Positions 7,892 to 16,683 of a DNA stretch of 60,833 nucleotides are shown here, one piece after another. Origin of the DNA: Nitrospirota bacterium (GTDB lineage: Bacteria > Nitrospirota > JACRHJ01); the NCBI GenBank assembly GCA_021789495.1, contig JAJYJM010000003.1:59193-120025 (forward strand), in the 5' to 3' direction. Below the pieces are notes generated by a model that saw only the letters and a list, made by a program, of their open reading frames with translations, did not search any database and was not told the origin of the DNA. A program made the translations under genes and the position numbers. The stretch's first letter is position 1. Each line of letters begins with the position of its first letter.

Positions 7892-9046
7892 TCAGAATTT
7901 CCTCACCTGCTCCAGATATCCTTCGTAGTTCCGCATCATCTCCGCCAGGCCGTCTCCGCCGAACTTCTCGCGCATGGCCTGGGCTATAACGAATGCCGCC
8001 GCCGCCTCGCCCACAACCGCCGCCGCGGGCACGGCGCAGGTGTCCGAACGCTCCACGGACGCCTTGAACGCCCGCCGGCTCTTTATGTCCACGGAATGAA
8101 GCGGCTTGTAGAGCGTCGGTATCGGCTTCATCGCGGCCCGGATTATTATCGCCTCTCCGTTAGACATCCCGCCCTCTATGCCGCCGGCGTTGTTAGTCCT
8201 GCGGAAATACCCCTTTGGGCCGTGGAATATCTCGTCGTGCACCGCCGAGCCGGGGCGCCGGGCCGCCTGGAAACCGATGCCGATTTCGACCCCCTTTATC
8301 GCCTGAATGCTCATCAACGCCCCGGCCAGCATACCGTCCAGCGTCATATCCCTCGAAGCGAACGTCCCAAGTCCCGGCGGAACGCCGAGTGCCGTCACCT
8401 CGAATATCCCGCCCAGGGAGTCTCCGTCTTTCTTCGCCCGGTCTATAACCTCCATCATGTTCCGGGAGGCCCCTTCGTCCGGACACCTCACAGGCGAGGA
8501 CTCCGCCAGCTTGAAAAGCGTATTCGGCTTTCCCTTGATTTCCGCGCGAATCCCGCCTATCTCCACTACCCAGCTTATCACGGAAATCCCGAACGGGGCG
8601 AGCAGCGCCTTCGCCGCCGCACCCACGGCGACGCGCATCGCAGTCTCCCTGGCGCTCGCACGTTCCAGGACGTTCCTCGCGTCATCATGGCCGTATTTCA
8701 TCATGCCGGTAAGGTCGGCATGGCCCGGACGCGGGCGTGTAACGGCTTCGGCCTTGCCGAAGTCCGACACCTCCGGCGACATCCTCTCCTGCCAGTTCTC
8801 CCAGTCCCGGTTCGCAATGGCCAGGCCGACAGGCGCGCCGGTGGTCTTCCCCCACCTGACCCCTGAGACTATGCGGGCGGTGTCGGATTCCATCTTCATC
8901 CTGCCGCCGCGCCCGTGGCCCTTCTGCCTGCGGGCAAGCTCGCGCGATATGCTCTCTTCCGCCAGTTCGACCCCGGCGGGAAGGCCGTCGAGTATTCCAA
9001 GGAGCATAGGCCCGTGTGATTCGCCTGAAGTAAGGTAACGTAGCAT
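7892..9046 (-). CDS. aroC: Chorismate synthase
   Basis: This is the last step of the shikimate pathway, removing phosphate from EPSP with reduced FMN. The 384-residue protein has the usual length and the signatures GESHGPMLLGILDG near the N-terminus, RPRPGHADLTGMMKYG in the middle and the C-terminal RSDTCAVPAAAVVGEA block. The start is ATG 9046. It is transcribed after a terminator-like hairpin downstream of pilQ, so it may have its own promoter or depend on read-through. Confidence 0.96.
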   Translation of the reverse strand: MLRYLTSGESHGPMLLGILDGLPAGVELAEESISRELARRQKGHGRGGRMKMESDTARIVSGVRWGKTTGAPVGLAIANRDWENWQERMSPEVSDFGKAEAVTRPRPGHADLTGMMKYGHDDARNVLERASARETAMRVAVGAAAKALLAPFGISVISWVVEIGGIRAEIKGKPNTLFKLAESSPVRCPDEGASRNMMEVIDRAKKDGDSLGGIFEVTALGVPPGLGTFASRDMTLDGMLAGALMSIQAIKGVEIGIGFQAARRPGSAVHDEIFHGPKGYFRRTNNAGGIEGGMSNGEAIIIRAAMKPIPTLYKPLHSVDIKSRRAFKASVERSDTCAVPAAAVVGEAAAAFVIAQAMREKFGGDGLAEMMRNYEGYLEQVRKF

Positions 9047-9116
9047 ATATTATCCCTTTCATAACTCCTCCATCCCCCTCTTATCTTAAGAGGGGGAGCG
9101 AGGGGGCGTTACTCAT

Positions 9117-9146
9117 AAAAAAATGCGCCCATTAAGGGCGCATTTT
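9117..9146 (-). terminator. Intrinsic terminator after pilQ
   Basis: AAAATGCGCCC and GGGCGCATTTT form an 11-base perfect stem with an ATTAA loop. Read on the minus strand it ends in a run of T, 28 bases after the pilQ stop. A second hairpin of the C-rich repeat family follows at 9075-9097. It separates pilMNOPQ from aroCKB. Confidence 0.8.
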
Positions 9147-9173
9147 AAACCGTCGCATGTTAATTTGCAAGGG

Positions 9174-11627
9174 CTAAAGCTCTGCGGGCTTCACCAGCTT
9201 CGGAGTAATGAATATCAGCAGTTCCGACTGCGGCTGGTTCAGTGTCTGGTCTTTGAACAGCCAGCCCAGGAGCGGTATCTTGCCAAGTATCGGGACCTCG
9301 GACACCGACCTGTCGTTGCTTTTGGTGAAAACCCCTCCCAGGACAAGCGTATCGCCGTTTTTGACTATAACGCTGGTAGTGACGGACTTTGTATCTATTG
9401 TCGCCACCGCAGTAGACCCTAGGGGCGGTTCGGAAGGGGTATTGTCCGTAGCCACTATGTCCATCGCTATGAGATTGTTGCCGGTTACTCGCGGCGTGAC
9501 GGTGAGGCTCAGGTTCGCGTTCAATGGCGAAGGCGCCGTTCCCGCCGCCGATGTGGTCTGGACATACAAGGTCTCACCGGATACTATCATGGCGGGCTTG
9601 TTTTCAAGCGTCATAACCTTCGGCGCGGCGAGCGTCTCAACCTTGTTTATCGACTCCAGGGCCTGTATCGTGAGATCCAGGTTGACTCCTTTTATGAGAT
9701 GGCCCCAGGCGAAACTTCCGGCGGCGCCGCCGCCGGCCAGCGCTGCAAGTTCCGACGGCAAATTCAATTGATAGGTCGTGGGGGTGCCGGTAGCCGGGGT
9801 AATCCCCATTTGTCCCGCGCTGACCCCCGTGCCGGCGGCTCCGCCGAGCATGCCGAAATTGGGGTTATTTGCTGTATTTTTCGTAAGGCCCCATGTAACG
9901 CCGAGCGACCTGGTGTACCCCACGTCCACAGTCACTATCTTGGCTTCTATCAATACCTGCTTCACTTCCTTGTCGAGTATTGTAATCAGGGACTTGGCCT
10001 TTTTCAGGTTCTGCGGTATGTCCGTCACGATAAGCTCGTTGGTGCTTTCGTTCGCTATTATGTCGCCCCTTGAAGAAAGAACCTTCTTTATCTTCGGCTC
10101 GAGATCCGACGCCTTGGAGAAATTGATCTTGAACGTCTCGGTATACAGGCTTTCCGCCTGCATCTCCAGTTTTTTCTGCTCTGCCTCCTGCTGAAGCTCG
10201 CGCCTCCTCTCCGCGTCGAGCTTAGACTTGGAGGCGACCCTCATGACGTTCCCCTGAATCTCCTTGTCGAGGTTGTAAATCCGAAGCAGCGTGTCCAGCG
10301 CCTGGTCCCACGGCACGTTGTCCAGCTTCATGGTTACCTTCCCCTTGACGTCCGAAGGATCCATTATCAGGTTCATGCCCGCTACGTCCGCCAGGAGCTT
10401 TACCACCTTGTCGAGGTCCGCGTCCTGGATGTCGAAGGAAATCTTGCCGCCGGTATATTTCTTCTTCGGCAGGCCCATGACTTCAGCACCGTCCGCCGGC
10501 ACGGCATCGGCTGTCTTTCTCGATGAAATGGTAGTCTTCCCGCCCGCCCTGGAAATATATATATTGACAGGCTTCGCCTCGCTCTCCCTGGCCGGATTCG
10601 GTTTATTGACCGTCATGGGACTGGCGGCCCCGGTCTCTTCTTTGGCCTCCTGCACGGGTTTTGGGGCGGGTTTGACAACCTCCGCCTTCCGGGCCGACGG
10701 TTGAGCGGCGCCGGGCGGGAATACGCTGACGGTAAGAATCCTGCCGGCGTTTTTCACGTCGTATTCATAAGGCCCCTTGACGTCGAGCACTATCCTGACC
10801 TTGGCAGGCGGCTCCTTGTGCAGCGCCATGCGGACATCCTTGAGCACCTTGGCATTGACCTCAAAGGTTTCCTTTGATTTTATCGACCCCATGCCTGCCA
10901 GGTCAACCACGAGCCTGTCCGAGCCGAGCCTGAATATATCGGGGTTTTTCATGGCGCCGTCCCCTTCGAGGCGCACGCCGGATACATCGCCCTCTTTGAA
11001 GAAGGATAGGCTTGTCAGCGTCCTCGCCTCCGGGAGCACCGGCCTGGCGGCGGCCACGGCGGGTTTATTCGCGGCGGGGCCGGGGTTTCCCGTTACGGGT
11101 GAGGACGGTGCGGGCTGTTTTGCCGCCTTGGCCTCGGCTATTTTCTCGTCCCAGTTCTTCGCCGCCTCCGCATCCGGCTTCGCGCCCGGCAGGATATGCT
11201 TTTCGGTCTTGCTCAAGATAATATGTATGGTGGATTTATCCTGGGTTACAATATTTTCGGCGTTCGTGTTCAGGGCTATTTCCACCCTGGTTACGTTCTT
11301 CGCGTTTTTCGCCTTATGAGTAAGGATGTAAAATACAGGGCCCTTGTCCACGTCCATCCTGCGCGGCGTCGTACCGGGTTCAACCCCGGCCAGGTCTACC
11401 GTGAGTTTGGGGGGTTCCTGCTGTCTCGACATTGTAAATATCACGGGTTTGTCAGTGGTGATGACTACGTCGGTGCTCTTTTTACTGTCAACGACGTCCA
11501 CCTTCTTCAGGACGGCAAGGCCCTTCCCTCCGGTTTCATACTCCCGGCCCCCAGCGCATGCCGAAAGAAACAGGGCGCAGAAAAGTAAAAATAGAAAAGA
11601 TTTTTTAATTCGTCCGGCGTCCGCCAT
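9174..11627 (-). CDS. pilQ: Type IV pilus secretin PilQ, predicted lipoprotein form
   Basis: The 817-residue protein forms the outer-membrane pore of the type IV pilus. Domains in order: signal peptide with lipobox LSAC (C24), a first AMIN domain (about 38-130), a Pro/Ala linker, a second AMIN domain (about 205-310), an STN-type domain (about 400-475), secretin N1 (about 490-560) and the secretin core to the C-terminus, including the VPILGKIPLLGWLF motif. ATG 11627 overlaps the pilP stop by one base and has AGGAGG upstream. The lipobox is noteworthy because classical PilQ depends on a separate pilotin lipoprotein. The family call is firm; the lipid anchor is inferred. Confidence 0.93.
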   Translation of the reverse strand: MADAGRIKKSFLFLLFCALFLSACAGGREYETGGKGLAVLKKVDVVDSKKSTDVVITTDKPVIFTMSRQQEPPKLTVDLAGVEPGTTPRRMDVDKGPVFYILTHKAKNAKNVTRVEIALNTNAENIVTQDKSTIHIILSKTEKHILPGAKPDAEAAKNWDEKIAEAKAAKQPAPSSPVTGNPGPAANKPAVAAARPVLPEARTLTSLSFFKEGDVSGVRLEGDGAMKNPDIFRLGSDRLVVDLAGMGSIKSKETFEVNAKVLKDVRMALHKEPPAKVRIVLDVKGPYEYDVKNAGRILTVSVFPPGAAQPSARKAEVVKPAPKPVQEAKEETGAASPMTVNKPNPARESEAKPVNIYISRAGGKTTISSRKTADAVPADGAEVMGLPKKKYTGGKISFDIQDADLDKVVKLLADVAGMNLIMDPSDVKGKVTMKLDNVPWDQALDTLLRIYNLDKEIQGNVMRVASKSKLDAERRRELQQEAEQKKLEMQAESLYTETFKINFSKASDLEPKIKKVLSSRGDIIANESTNELIVTDIPQNLKKAKSLITILDKEVKQVLIEAKIVTVDVGYTRSLGVTWGLTKNTANNPNFGMLGGAAGTGVSAGQMGITPATGTPTTYQLNLPSELAALAGGGAAGSFAWGHLIKGVNLDLTIQALESINKVETLAAPKVMTLENKPAMIVSGETLYVQTTSAAGTAPSPLNANLSLTVTPRVTGNNLIAMDIVATDNTPSEPPLGSTAVATIDTKSVTTSVIVKNGDTLVLGGVFTKSNDRSVSEVPILGKIPLLGWLFKDQTLNQPQSELLIFITPKLVKPAEL

Positions 11628-12481
11628 TACTCCGCCTCCTTGTGCAATGGTAAGACTACGTTATTGGTCTCCACGTCGCCAAGGATGTCCTTGATCTTTT
11701 CGGTAACGTAGACCCTGCTCTTTGTAATCCTGGCAATCCAGCCCCCCTTGTCGCCCACATGCTGGCCCGTCCTGACAGTATAGGCCCGACCGTCGGGGGT
11801 AAACATCAACGCCCTGAAGCCCTTCCTGTTCCAGAGTATGGCCTCCACCCTGATCTGCTCTACCGGCACCTTTTCGAGAGGCCCGGCATTCAGAGGTATC
11901 GGCGGATATACCTTCGGCACCTCGAACGGAGACATGAAGGGGTCTCTTTTGTTGAGCGGGAAATAGACGTAGGTCGTTGCCGGGCCTGAAAGCACTCTCG
12001 TCTTCAGGAGCTGCGCGGCCTTTCCGTAAAGGTCTACCTCCTTCTGCGCGAGGTCTGCGGCGGCGGCGTCTTTCTTGCTTTTGGCCGCATCGAGGGCTTT
12101 CCGGGCATCGCCCAGCTTAAGCTGCACGTATGCCTCGGCGTCGGTCTGGGAGAGCTTCGTGTTTTTTACGAAGTCTTCAGCCGAACCGTATTGCACTTCC
12201 TTGCCCCCCTCCACCGTCTTTATCACAGCCGGTCCCGCAGGTTTTCCCTGCGCAGGCTTCTGAGGCGCATTGGCCGGAGCCGCGGGTTTGTTCGCGGCAG
12301 CAGGCGCGGCGGCAGGTTTCTTCCGTCCATTGTTCCCTGCGCCTGTCGGCGCGCCCATCTTCATCACAATTTTGGTCTTCGGGGCATTCCGGGCCTGAAA
12401 TCTCCGGTAAAGGTAGGACCCGGCGGCTGCGACAACAAGAACCGCCAGCAGAACTATAAGTATCCTGGTCCTCTTTTCCAC
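11627..12481 (-). CDS. pilP: Type IV pilus inner-membrane lipoprotein-type protein PilP (TM-anchored variant)
   Basis: The 284-residue protein starts with a single membrane helix (about 7-24), not a lipobox. Then come a long Ala/Pro/Lys linker (about 40-85), a charged helical segment (about 100-160) likely to be coiled coil, and the C-terminal PilP domain with its hallmark RDPFMSPFE near 180 and the small beta barrel that docks PilQ. PilP normally is a lipoprotein of about 170-180 residues, so this version is longer and differently anchored. Its place between pilO and pilQ fixes the call. Confidence 0.85.
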   Translation of the reverse strand: MEKRTRILIVLLAVLVVAAAGSYLYRRFQARNAPKTKIVMKMGAPTGAGNNGRKKPAAAPAAANKPAAPANAPQKPAQGKPAGPAVIKTVEGGKEVQYGSAEDFVKNTKLSQTDAEAYVQLKLGDARKALDAAKSKKDAAAADLAQKEVDLYGKAAQLLKTRVLSGPATTYVYFPLNKRDPFMSPFEVPKVYPPIPLNAGPLEKVPVEQIRVEAILWNRKGFRALMFTPDGRAYTVRTGQHVGDKGGWIARITKSRVYVTEKIKDILGDVETNNVVLPLHKEAE

Positions 12482-13060
12482 TTATTTACCTCCGCCGGAC
12501 GTATATGCCAGCACTGTGAACTTTATCGGGAGGTCCATTTTTATACCCTTTACCTTCCCGGTCGAAATGTCGAGTTCAGAAACAGTCAGCATCCTCGTCA
12601 TGTTATCGAGCTGTGCCATAAATTTCCCAAGGTCGTGGTAGTCGCCCTCGACCTGCACGTTTACGGGAGTCTCGATATAGAGTCCGCCCGGCCCAGTATT
12701 GTTGGTGCCGGGCTGAACGGATTTCACGGTGAGGCCGCTGTCCATGGCCGCCTTCTTTAAGGCGTCCGGGACTCCCGCGCCTTCCGACGGCGAGGGGAGC
12801 TTGTCCGTGGCCAGTTTCAGTTCCTGCTGGAGGGTTACGTTTTCGGCCTTGAGCTCCGGAAGCTTGCTCTCCATGAGCAGGCTTTTGGATATTTCGCTAT
12901 CATTCTTCTGGATGTCCGCGTTAAGATTTGATATCACCTTTTCACCCGGCAGATATACCAGGTAGGCGAACAAGCCCGCTATGACAAGAGGGATAACAAG
13001 CAGCAGGAGCGTCTGCTGTTTCGGCGGAAGCTTTTTTAATTTATCCTGGATTGCGCTCAT
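12482..13060 (-). CDS. pilO: Type IV pilus alignment protein PilO
   Basis: This 192-residue protein has a short cytoplasmic N-terminus, one membrane helix (about 18-36), a coiled-coil stretch (about 40-85) and a ferredoxin-like periplasmic domain. It pairs with PilN to form the ring that links PilM to PilP and PilQ. ATG 13060 has AGGAGGGAAC upstream; the stop is adjacent to the pilP start. Sequence divergence in PilO is high, so the identification relies on architecture and operon position. Confidence 0.88.
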   Translation of the reverse strand: MSAIQDKLKKLPPKQQTLLLLVIPLVIAGLFAYLVYLPGEKVISNLNADIQKNDSEISKSLLMESKLPELKAENVTLQQELKLATDKLPSPSEGAGVPDALKKAAMDSGLTVKSVQPGTNNTGPGGLYIETPVNVQVEGDYHDLGKFMAQLDNMTRMLTVSELDISTGKVKGIKMDLPIKFTVLAYTSGGGK

Positions 13061-13068
13061 GTTCCCTC

Positions 13069-13677
13069 CTACTTCTTCTTGGGCGCGGGTTTTTCCGCAG
13101 GGGCCGGTGCAGTCGCAGGCGGCAACTCCTCATACCCCGCAAGTTTGCCCGTCAGTGTGAAGGAATACCTTTCCTTTTTCTCCGTGGATATGTCCTTTAC
13201 GTCTCCCAGCTTGACGTTGGAGAAAGTCGGAAGGGCCTGCAATGCGTCCGCGAACGCCTGCGCGTTCTTCCTGCTGTCGCTTGCTATGCCCTGGATGCTG
13301 AATTCCGGGCCTTTTACGGACAGCGCCGTCAGCCATACGTCCTGCGTCATTGCGGCGTTGATTCCGTTTAAAAGCGGCGTCATGGGGATTCTTCTCTTGT
13401 TTAACTCCTGGATGGTCTGCAGCTTCTGCCGAACCTCAAGCCTGCTTTTTTCGTAGCCTTCCGCTTCCGCTGCTTTTTTCTTGAGCACGGCCAGCCTTTG
13501 GCTGGTGTCAGCGACCTTCTTCGTCCGGGCCGATTTTTCTGAATATATATGTATCGTCCCATAGCCGACCCCAAGCACCGTCAGGGCGATAACGCCGATG
13601 ACCATCGCCCGGAGCTTCATTACGGCCTTGTCTACCTGTTTTATCTTCTTGTGCGGCAGGAGGTTTATCTTTATCAT
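13069..13677 (-). CDS. pilN: Type IV pilus assembly protein PilN
   Basis: This 202-residue bitopic protein begins MIKINLLPHKK, the conserved PilN N-terminal peptide that inserts into a groove of PilM. A membrane helix (about 27-45), a coiled coil (about 50-95) and a ferredoxin-like periplasmic domain follow, then an Ala/Pro/Lys tail. It overlaps pilM by four bases and lies eight bases before pilO. The call is secure from the N-terminal motif and order. Confidence 0.93.
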   Translation of the reverse strand: MIKINLLPHKKIKQVDKAVMKLRAMVIGVIALTVLGVGYGTIHIYSEKSARTKKVADTSQRLAVLKKKAAEAEGYEKSRLEVRQKLQTIQELNKRRIPMTPLLNGINAAMTQDVWLTALSVKGPEFSIQGIASDSRKNAQAFADALQALPTFSNVKLGDVKDISTEKKERYSFTLTGKLAGYEELPPATAPAPAEKPAPKKK

Positions 13678-14735
13678 TCTCTTAGCCTCCTCAGGGCAAG
13701 CCCGACCGCCACGGCAGCCGAGGGCGCGGAACCCTGCGCCGCTTCAGAATCCAGTTTTGCGTCGATATTGATATTCCTGAACGGATTTGCCAGTTCCACT
13801 TCCACGCCGACCCTTTCGGCCAGCTTCTCCGTAAATCCCGCCATAAGAGCGCCGCCGCCGGAGAGTATCACCCTGTCCACATTCTCTATGCCGGTAGTGG
13901 CGCGGAAGAAGTCTATGGACCTCGCGGCTTCCGCGACAATATCGTCGGTCGCCGAACTGATTAGCGTCTGCGCCCGCGAGGCGTCCACGCCGGAGGAGTC
14001 TTCGCCTTTTTTGATGCTCTCAGCCGCCGCAAAGCTTATGCCGAACTCCTTCTGGAGGGATTCGGTATACAGGTTGCAGCCGATTGAGCTGTCCCTGGTG
14101 AAGACGGACATGCCGTCTTTCAGTATGTTTATATTGGTTACCGATGCGCCGATGTTGACGAGGGCGTCCACCCTGCCGGGGACTATCTCGTAATTGACCT
14201 CGAACATGTTCTCAAGCGCGAAGGCATCCACGTCCATAATCACCGGGTTTAGCCCCGCCTCCGTAACGAGCGAGAGGTAATCGTTTATCTTGTCCTTCTT
14301 CGCGGCCACGAGGACGACGTCCATCGTGTTGGCGCCTTCCTTCGTGGAGGGCCCCAGTATCTGGAAGTCGAGGTTTACGTCGTCTATGGCGAACGGGATA
14401 TACTGCTCGGCCTCCCAGTTGATAGACTCGGAAAGCTCGTCCTCGCTCATCTCCGGGATCGTTATGCGCTTGATGATTACGGAGTTCCCGGAAATGCCTA
14501 TCACCGCGTCCTTTACCTTCAACTGGGTCTCGGCAAGCAGCTCGCCTATAACCCCCGCGACCTGCGAACGGTCCATAATAGCGCCGTCAACTATCGCCTC
14601 AGGGTCCAGTTCCCTGGATGCGTATTTAGTCAGAACCAGGTCTTTCCCGCGCTCCACTATCTGTGCGAGCTTCACGGTATGAGACCCTATGTCAAGCCCC
14701 ACTATCTGTGTCTTTCTGCTTAGAAACACGCGCAC
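13674..14735 (-). CDS. pilM: Type IV pilus actin-like ATPase PilM
   Basis: This 353-residue cytoplasmic protein has an FtsA/actin-like fold. It shows the phosphate-1 loop VGLDIGSHTVKLAQI near the N-terminus, the phosphate-2 loop VNIGASVTNI near 190 and the adenosine motif ILSGGGALMAGF near 295. It binds PilN and connects the alignment complex with the pilus motors. The start codon at 14735 follows the small HTH gene by 15 bases, so both are likely on one transcript. Confidence 0.94.
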   Translation of the reverse strand: MRVFLSRKTQIVGLDIGSHTVKLAQIVERGKDLVLTKYASRELDPEAIVDGAIMDRSQVAGVIGELLAETQLKVKDAVIGISGNSVIIKRITIPEMSEDELSESINWEAEQYIPFAIDDVNLDFQILGPSTKEGANTMDVVLVAAKKDKINDYLSLVTEAGLNPVIMDVDAFALENMFEVNYEIVPGRVDALVNIGASVTNINILKDGMSVFTRDSSIGCNLYTESLQKEFGISFAAAESIKKGEDSSGVDASRAQTLISSATDDIVAEAARSIDFFRATTGIENVDRVILSGGGALMAGFTEKLAERVGVEVELANPFRNINIDAKLDSEAAQGSAPSAAVAVGLALRRLRE

Positions 14736-14750
14736 CTCTGGTTTTGGAAG

Positions 14751-14954
14751 TTACTGTTTCTGCCTTATTATCCGCTCTATTTCCTTTAAATTACCCGTAT
14801 GATAGAGTCGCCAGCCCCTCCAGTCCCTCTGCACGCCCGTGATGAGCCCTTCACTCTCCCACCTGAAAAGCGTGGATCTCGAGATGTCGTAGAGCTTGCA
14901 GATCTCTCTTGTCTTATAGATCTTTTTAACCGTCTCCCTTCTTATCATGCTCAT
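14751..14954 (-). CDS. Stand-alone MerR-type helix-turn-helix protein
   Basis: This 67-residue protein is essentially a single winged-helix DNA-binding domain: YKTREICKLYDISRSTLFRW forms the HTH and GVQRDWRGWRLY the wing. It lacks the coiled coil and effector domain of full MerR regulators. It is the first gene of the pilMNOPQ transcript, so control of that operon, perhaps including itself, is the natural guess. An imperfect 22-base inverted repeat lies over its promoter at 15002-15023. ATG 14954 has only a weak ribosome site; ATG 14948, two codons later, is an alternative start. Confidence 0.8.
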   Translation of the reverse strand: MSMIRRETVKKIYKTREICKLYDISRSTLFRWESEGLITGVQRDWRGWRLYHTGNLKEIERIIRQKQ

Positions 14955-15001
14955 ATGACACCCGTTTGTAAAATTAATTTAAATTAATATTTGAAAACGT
15001 C

Positions 15002-15039
15002 TTGGTATACTTACTATACTCAAAATACCCGGTTGTCAA
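15002..15039 (-). promoter_or_regulatory. Promoter of the HTH-pilMNOPQ operon with overlapping inverted repeat
   Basis: On the minus strand a perfect TTGACA (plus positions 15034-15039) is followed after only 15 bases by TATAGT (15013-15018). An imperfect dyad with half-sites TTGGTATA and TATACTCAA (15002-15023) covers the -10. The short spacer and the dyad suggest regulated promoter activity, with the HTH protein as candidate binder. Confidence 0.55.
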
Positions 15040-15203
15040 GAAAATAATTAATGCACAACACTTTGTTTTACTTGATAAAAAAAGGCGGCTGCACACTAAG
15101 GGAAGGCAACGGGAGAGGTATGCTCCACAATATTTAGCGGTTTTCGGGCAAAATAAGGGGGATAAAAAAATTTCCGGAAAATATTAAATCTGATTAACCT
15201 TTT

Positions 15204-15818
15204 TCAGAAGGAGCGCCTGTCGGAGAGCCTTTTGGCGGTCGTGCGGATAATCTCCGGCACGCCCTTGTTCTTTGCGACGAAGCGCAGGTCGCGGGTGAAA
15301 AGTTTCGGGAGAAAGGTCAGGCTCATCGGCACGGGCGTTTTCGGATTGTTTACAAGCGCCAGGACTACCGAATAGGATTTTATCCAGTCCTTGTTCCCGG
15401 CAATCTCGCGGAGAATCTCTTCGTTTACGTTCCTCGACGCGGCGAACATCTCGACTTCGTGGAGCGTGAGCTTCGGGTTCTGGAGCACGCCCATTGCGAC
15501 GAGCTTGTTGGAGTCCCTTATCAGTATCATCCGGGTTTCCTGGTCGCCGCTCCTCGCGCATTTTGCGCGCTCACCCACGTCGAGGCGCTGGAGCTTCGCC
15601 TGCAGACCCAGCTTGTGCGCCTCGGTCTCCGACTTTCTCTCACGCTCCTCGCGGTCTTTTCTCGCGCGCATCGCGGCGACGGCAGAAGCGGACATCCTCT
15701 GACCTTCGGCCTCCGGATCGTCGTTTCCGGCAGGGTGAGTCGATCCCCCGCCTGCCGTTTCCAGCTCTTCCGGCAGGTCTGAAGCCTGCTCGTCGTCTAT
15801 TCCCTTTTCCTCTATCAT
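15204..15818 (-). CDS. Conserved hypothetical protein, helical-repeat type
   Basis: The 204-residue protein has a disordered acidic N-terminus (1-60), a charged helix rich in Arg/Glu (about 45-75), and a C-terminal helical region with regularly spaced pieces such as LVAMGVLQNPKLTLHEVE, VNEEILREIAGNKDW and SVVLALVNNPKTPVPM that look like HEAT-like or DUF2336-like repeats. No membrane segment or signal is present. It overlaps tlyA by four bases (15815-15818), so the two are translated together. The function is not known to me. Confidence 0.7.
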   Translation of the reverse strand: MIEEKGIDDEQASDLPEELETAGGGSTHPAGNDDPEAEGQRMSASAVAAMRARKDREERERKSETEAHKLGLQAKLQRLDVGERAKCARSGDQETRMILIRDSNKLVAMGVLQNPKLTLHEVEMFAASRNVNEEILREIAGNKDWIKSYSVVLALVNNPKTPVPMSLTFLPKLFTRDLRFVAKNKGVPEIIRTTAKRLSDRRSF

Positions 15819-16558
15819 GCCGCACCTCGCCTTAGATAAAGCAGGTATTCGATATTTCCCTTTGCGCCCTTTATCGGCGACTCCATCCGACCGGACAGCT
15901 CAAAGCCAAGACTTTCGGCGAACTCGCATATCTCCCGCGCCGCCCTCTCTCTCGCGCCCTCGTCCTTGACTATTCCGCCCTTTCCCACGTTTTCCCGCCC
16001 GACTTCAAACTGCGGCTTGACCAGAGCGACAACCTGTCCGCCGGGCCGCAAATTCAGGCTTATCGACGGCAGGATGAGCTTAAGCGAGATGAAGGAAACG
16101 TCCACGGAAGCAAAATCGACAGGCTCGCCCATGAACCCTGCCCCGGCGTGGCGGAAGTTTACGCGCTCCATAACAATCACGCGCGGGTCTTCACGCAGTC
16201 TCTGGTCGATGAGTCCATACCCAACATCGACCGCATATACTTTCCCGGCGCCCTCTTTGAGCAGGCAGTCCGTGAAACCGCCGGTGGAGGCGCCTATGTC
16301 GGCGCATACAAGCCCGGAAACGGATATGTTGAAATTATCCAGGGCCGCCTTCAGTTTCAGCCCGCCGCGCGAGACATAGGGCAGACCTTCGATAACCTCT
16401 ATCCCGGCCCCCTCTTTTACCGGCTCCCCGGCCTTTTCCGCCCGCCTTCCGTCAACCCTCACCTGCCCCGCAAGTATCAGGGCTTGAGCCTTCTGCCGGG
16501 ACGGGGCCAGGCCGCGCCGGACCAATTCAACATCAAGCCTGTTTCTAACTTCTTTCAA
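15815..16558 (-). CDS. tlyA: TlyA-family rRNA methyltransferase (S4 + FtsJ-like domains)
   Basis: The N-terminus has an S4 RNA-binding domain (RNRLDVELVRRG... GQVRVDGRRAEK). A SAM-dependent methyltransferase domain follows, with ADIGASTGGFTDCLL as motif I, VDVSFISL as motif IV and a C-terminal GNIEYLLYL strand. TlyA methylates cytidines in 16S and 23S rRNA at 2'-O, though some homologues are annotated as hemolysins. I start it at TTG 16558. The frame stays open to 16615, but that extension is translated from a hairpin repeat (its SFPRKREP peptide is the usual sign of such read-through) and is probably not real. Confidence 0.85.
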   Translation of the reverse strand: MKEVRNRLDVELVRRGLAPSRQKAQALILAGQVRVDGRRAEKAGEPVKEGAGIEVIEGLPYVSRGGLKLKAALDNFNISVSGLVCADIGASTGGFTDCLLKEGAGKVYAVDVGYGLIDQRLREDPRVIVMERVNFRHAGAGFMGEPVDFASVDVSFISLKLILPSISLNLRPGGQVVALVKPQFEVGRENVGKGGIVKDEGARERAAREICEFAESLGFELSGRMESPIKGAKGNIEYLLYLRRGAA

Positions 16559-16562
16559 GTCG

Positions 16563-16680
16563 CTGGGTTCCCGCTTCCGCGGGAATGACGTGCGTTGACA
16601 TTTAGGCGGGCGCAATAAATTGCGCCCCTACATTAACATCCTTAACCCCTCGCCCCTCCGGTAGAGGGGCCGGGGGTGAG
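16563..16680. repeat. Cluster of three intergenic hairpin repeat types between dxs and tlyA
   Basis: 16563-16589 is a GTCATTCC-family hairpin (GGGTTCCCGC/GCGGGAATGAC). 16605-16632 holds the dyad GGGCGCAATAAATTGCGCCC. 16653-16669 is a CCCCTC/GAGGGG hairpin followed by GGGGGTGAGG. Three different families stacked in 120 bases make this gap a repeat hot spot. Confidence 0.7.
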
Positions 16681-16683
16681 GGC

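Noticed and set aside
7886..8866. Long plus-strand frame opposite aroC
   Set aside because: Shadow of chorismate synthase; no protein family resemblance.
16559..16615. N-terminal extension of TlyA upstream of TTG 16558
   Set aside because: The extra residues are translated from a dispersed hairpin repeat, and the S4 domain begins right after the TTG.
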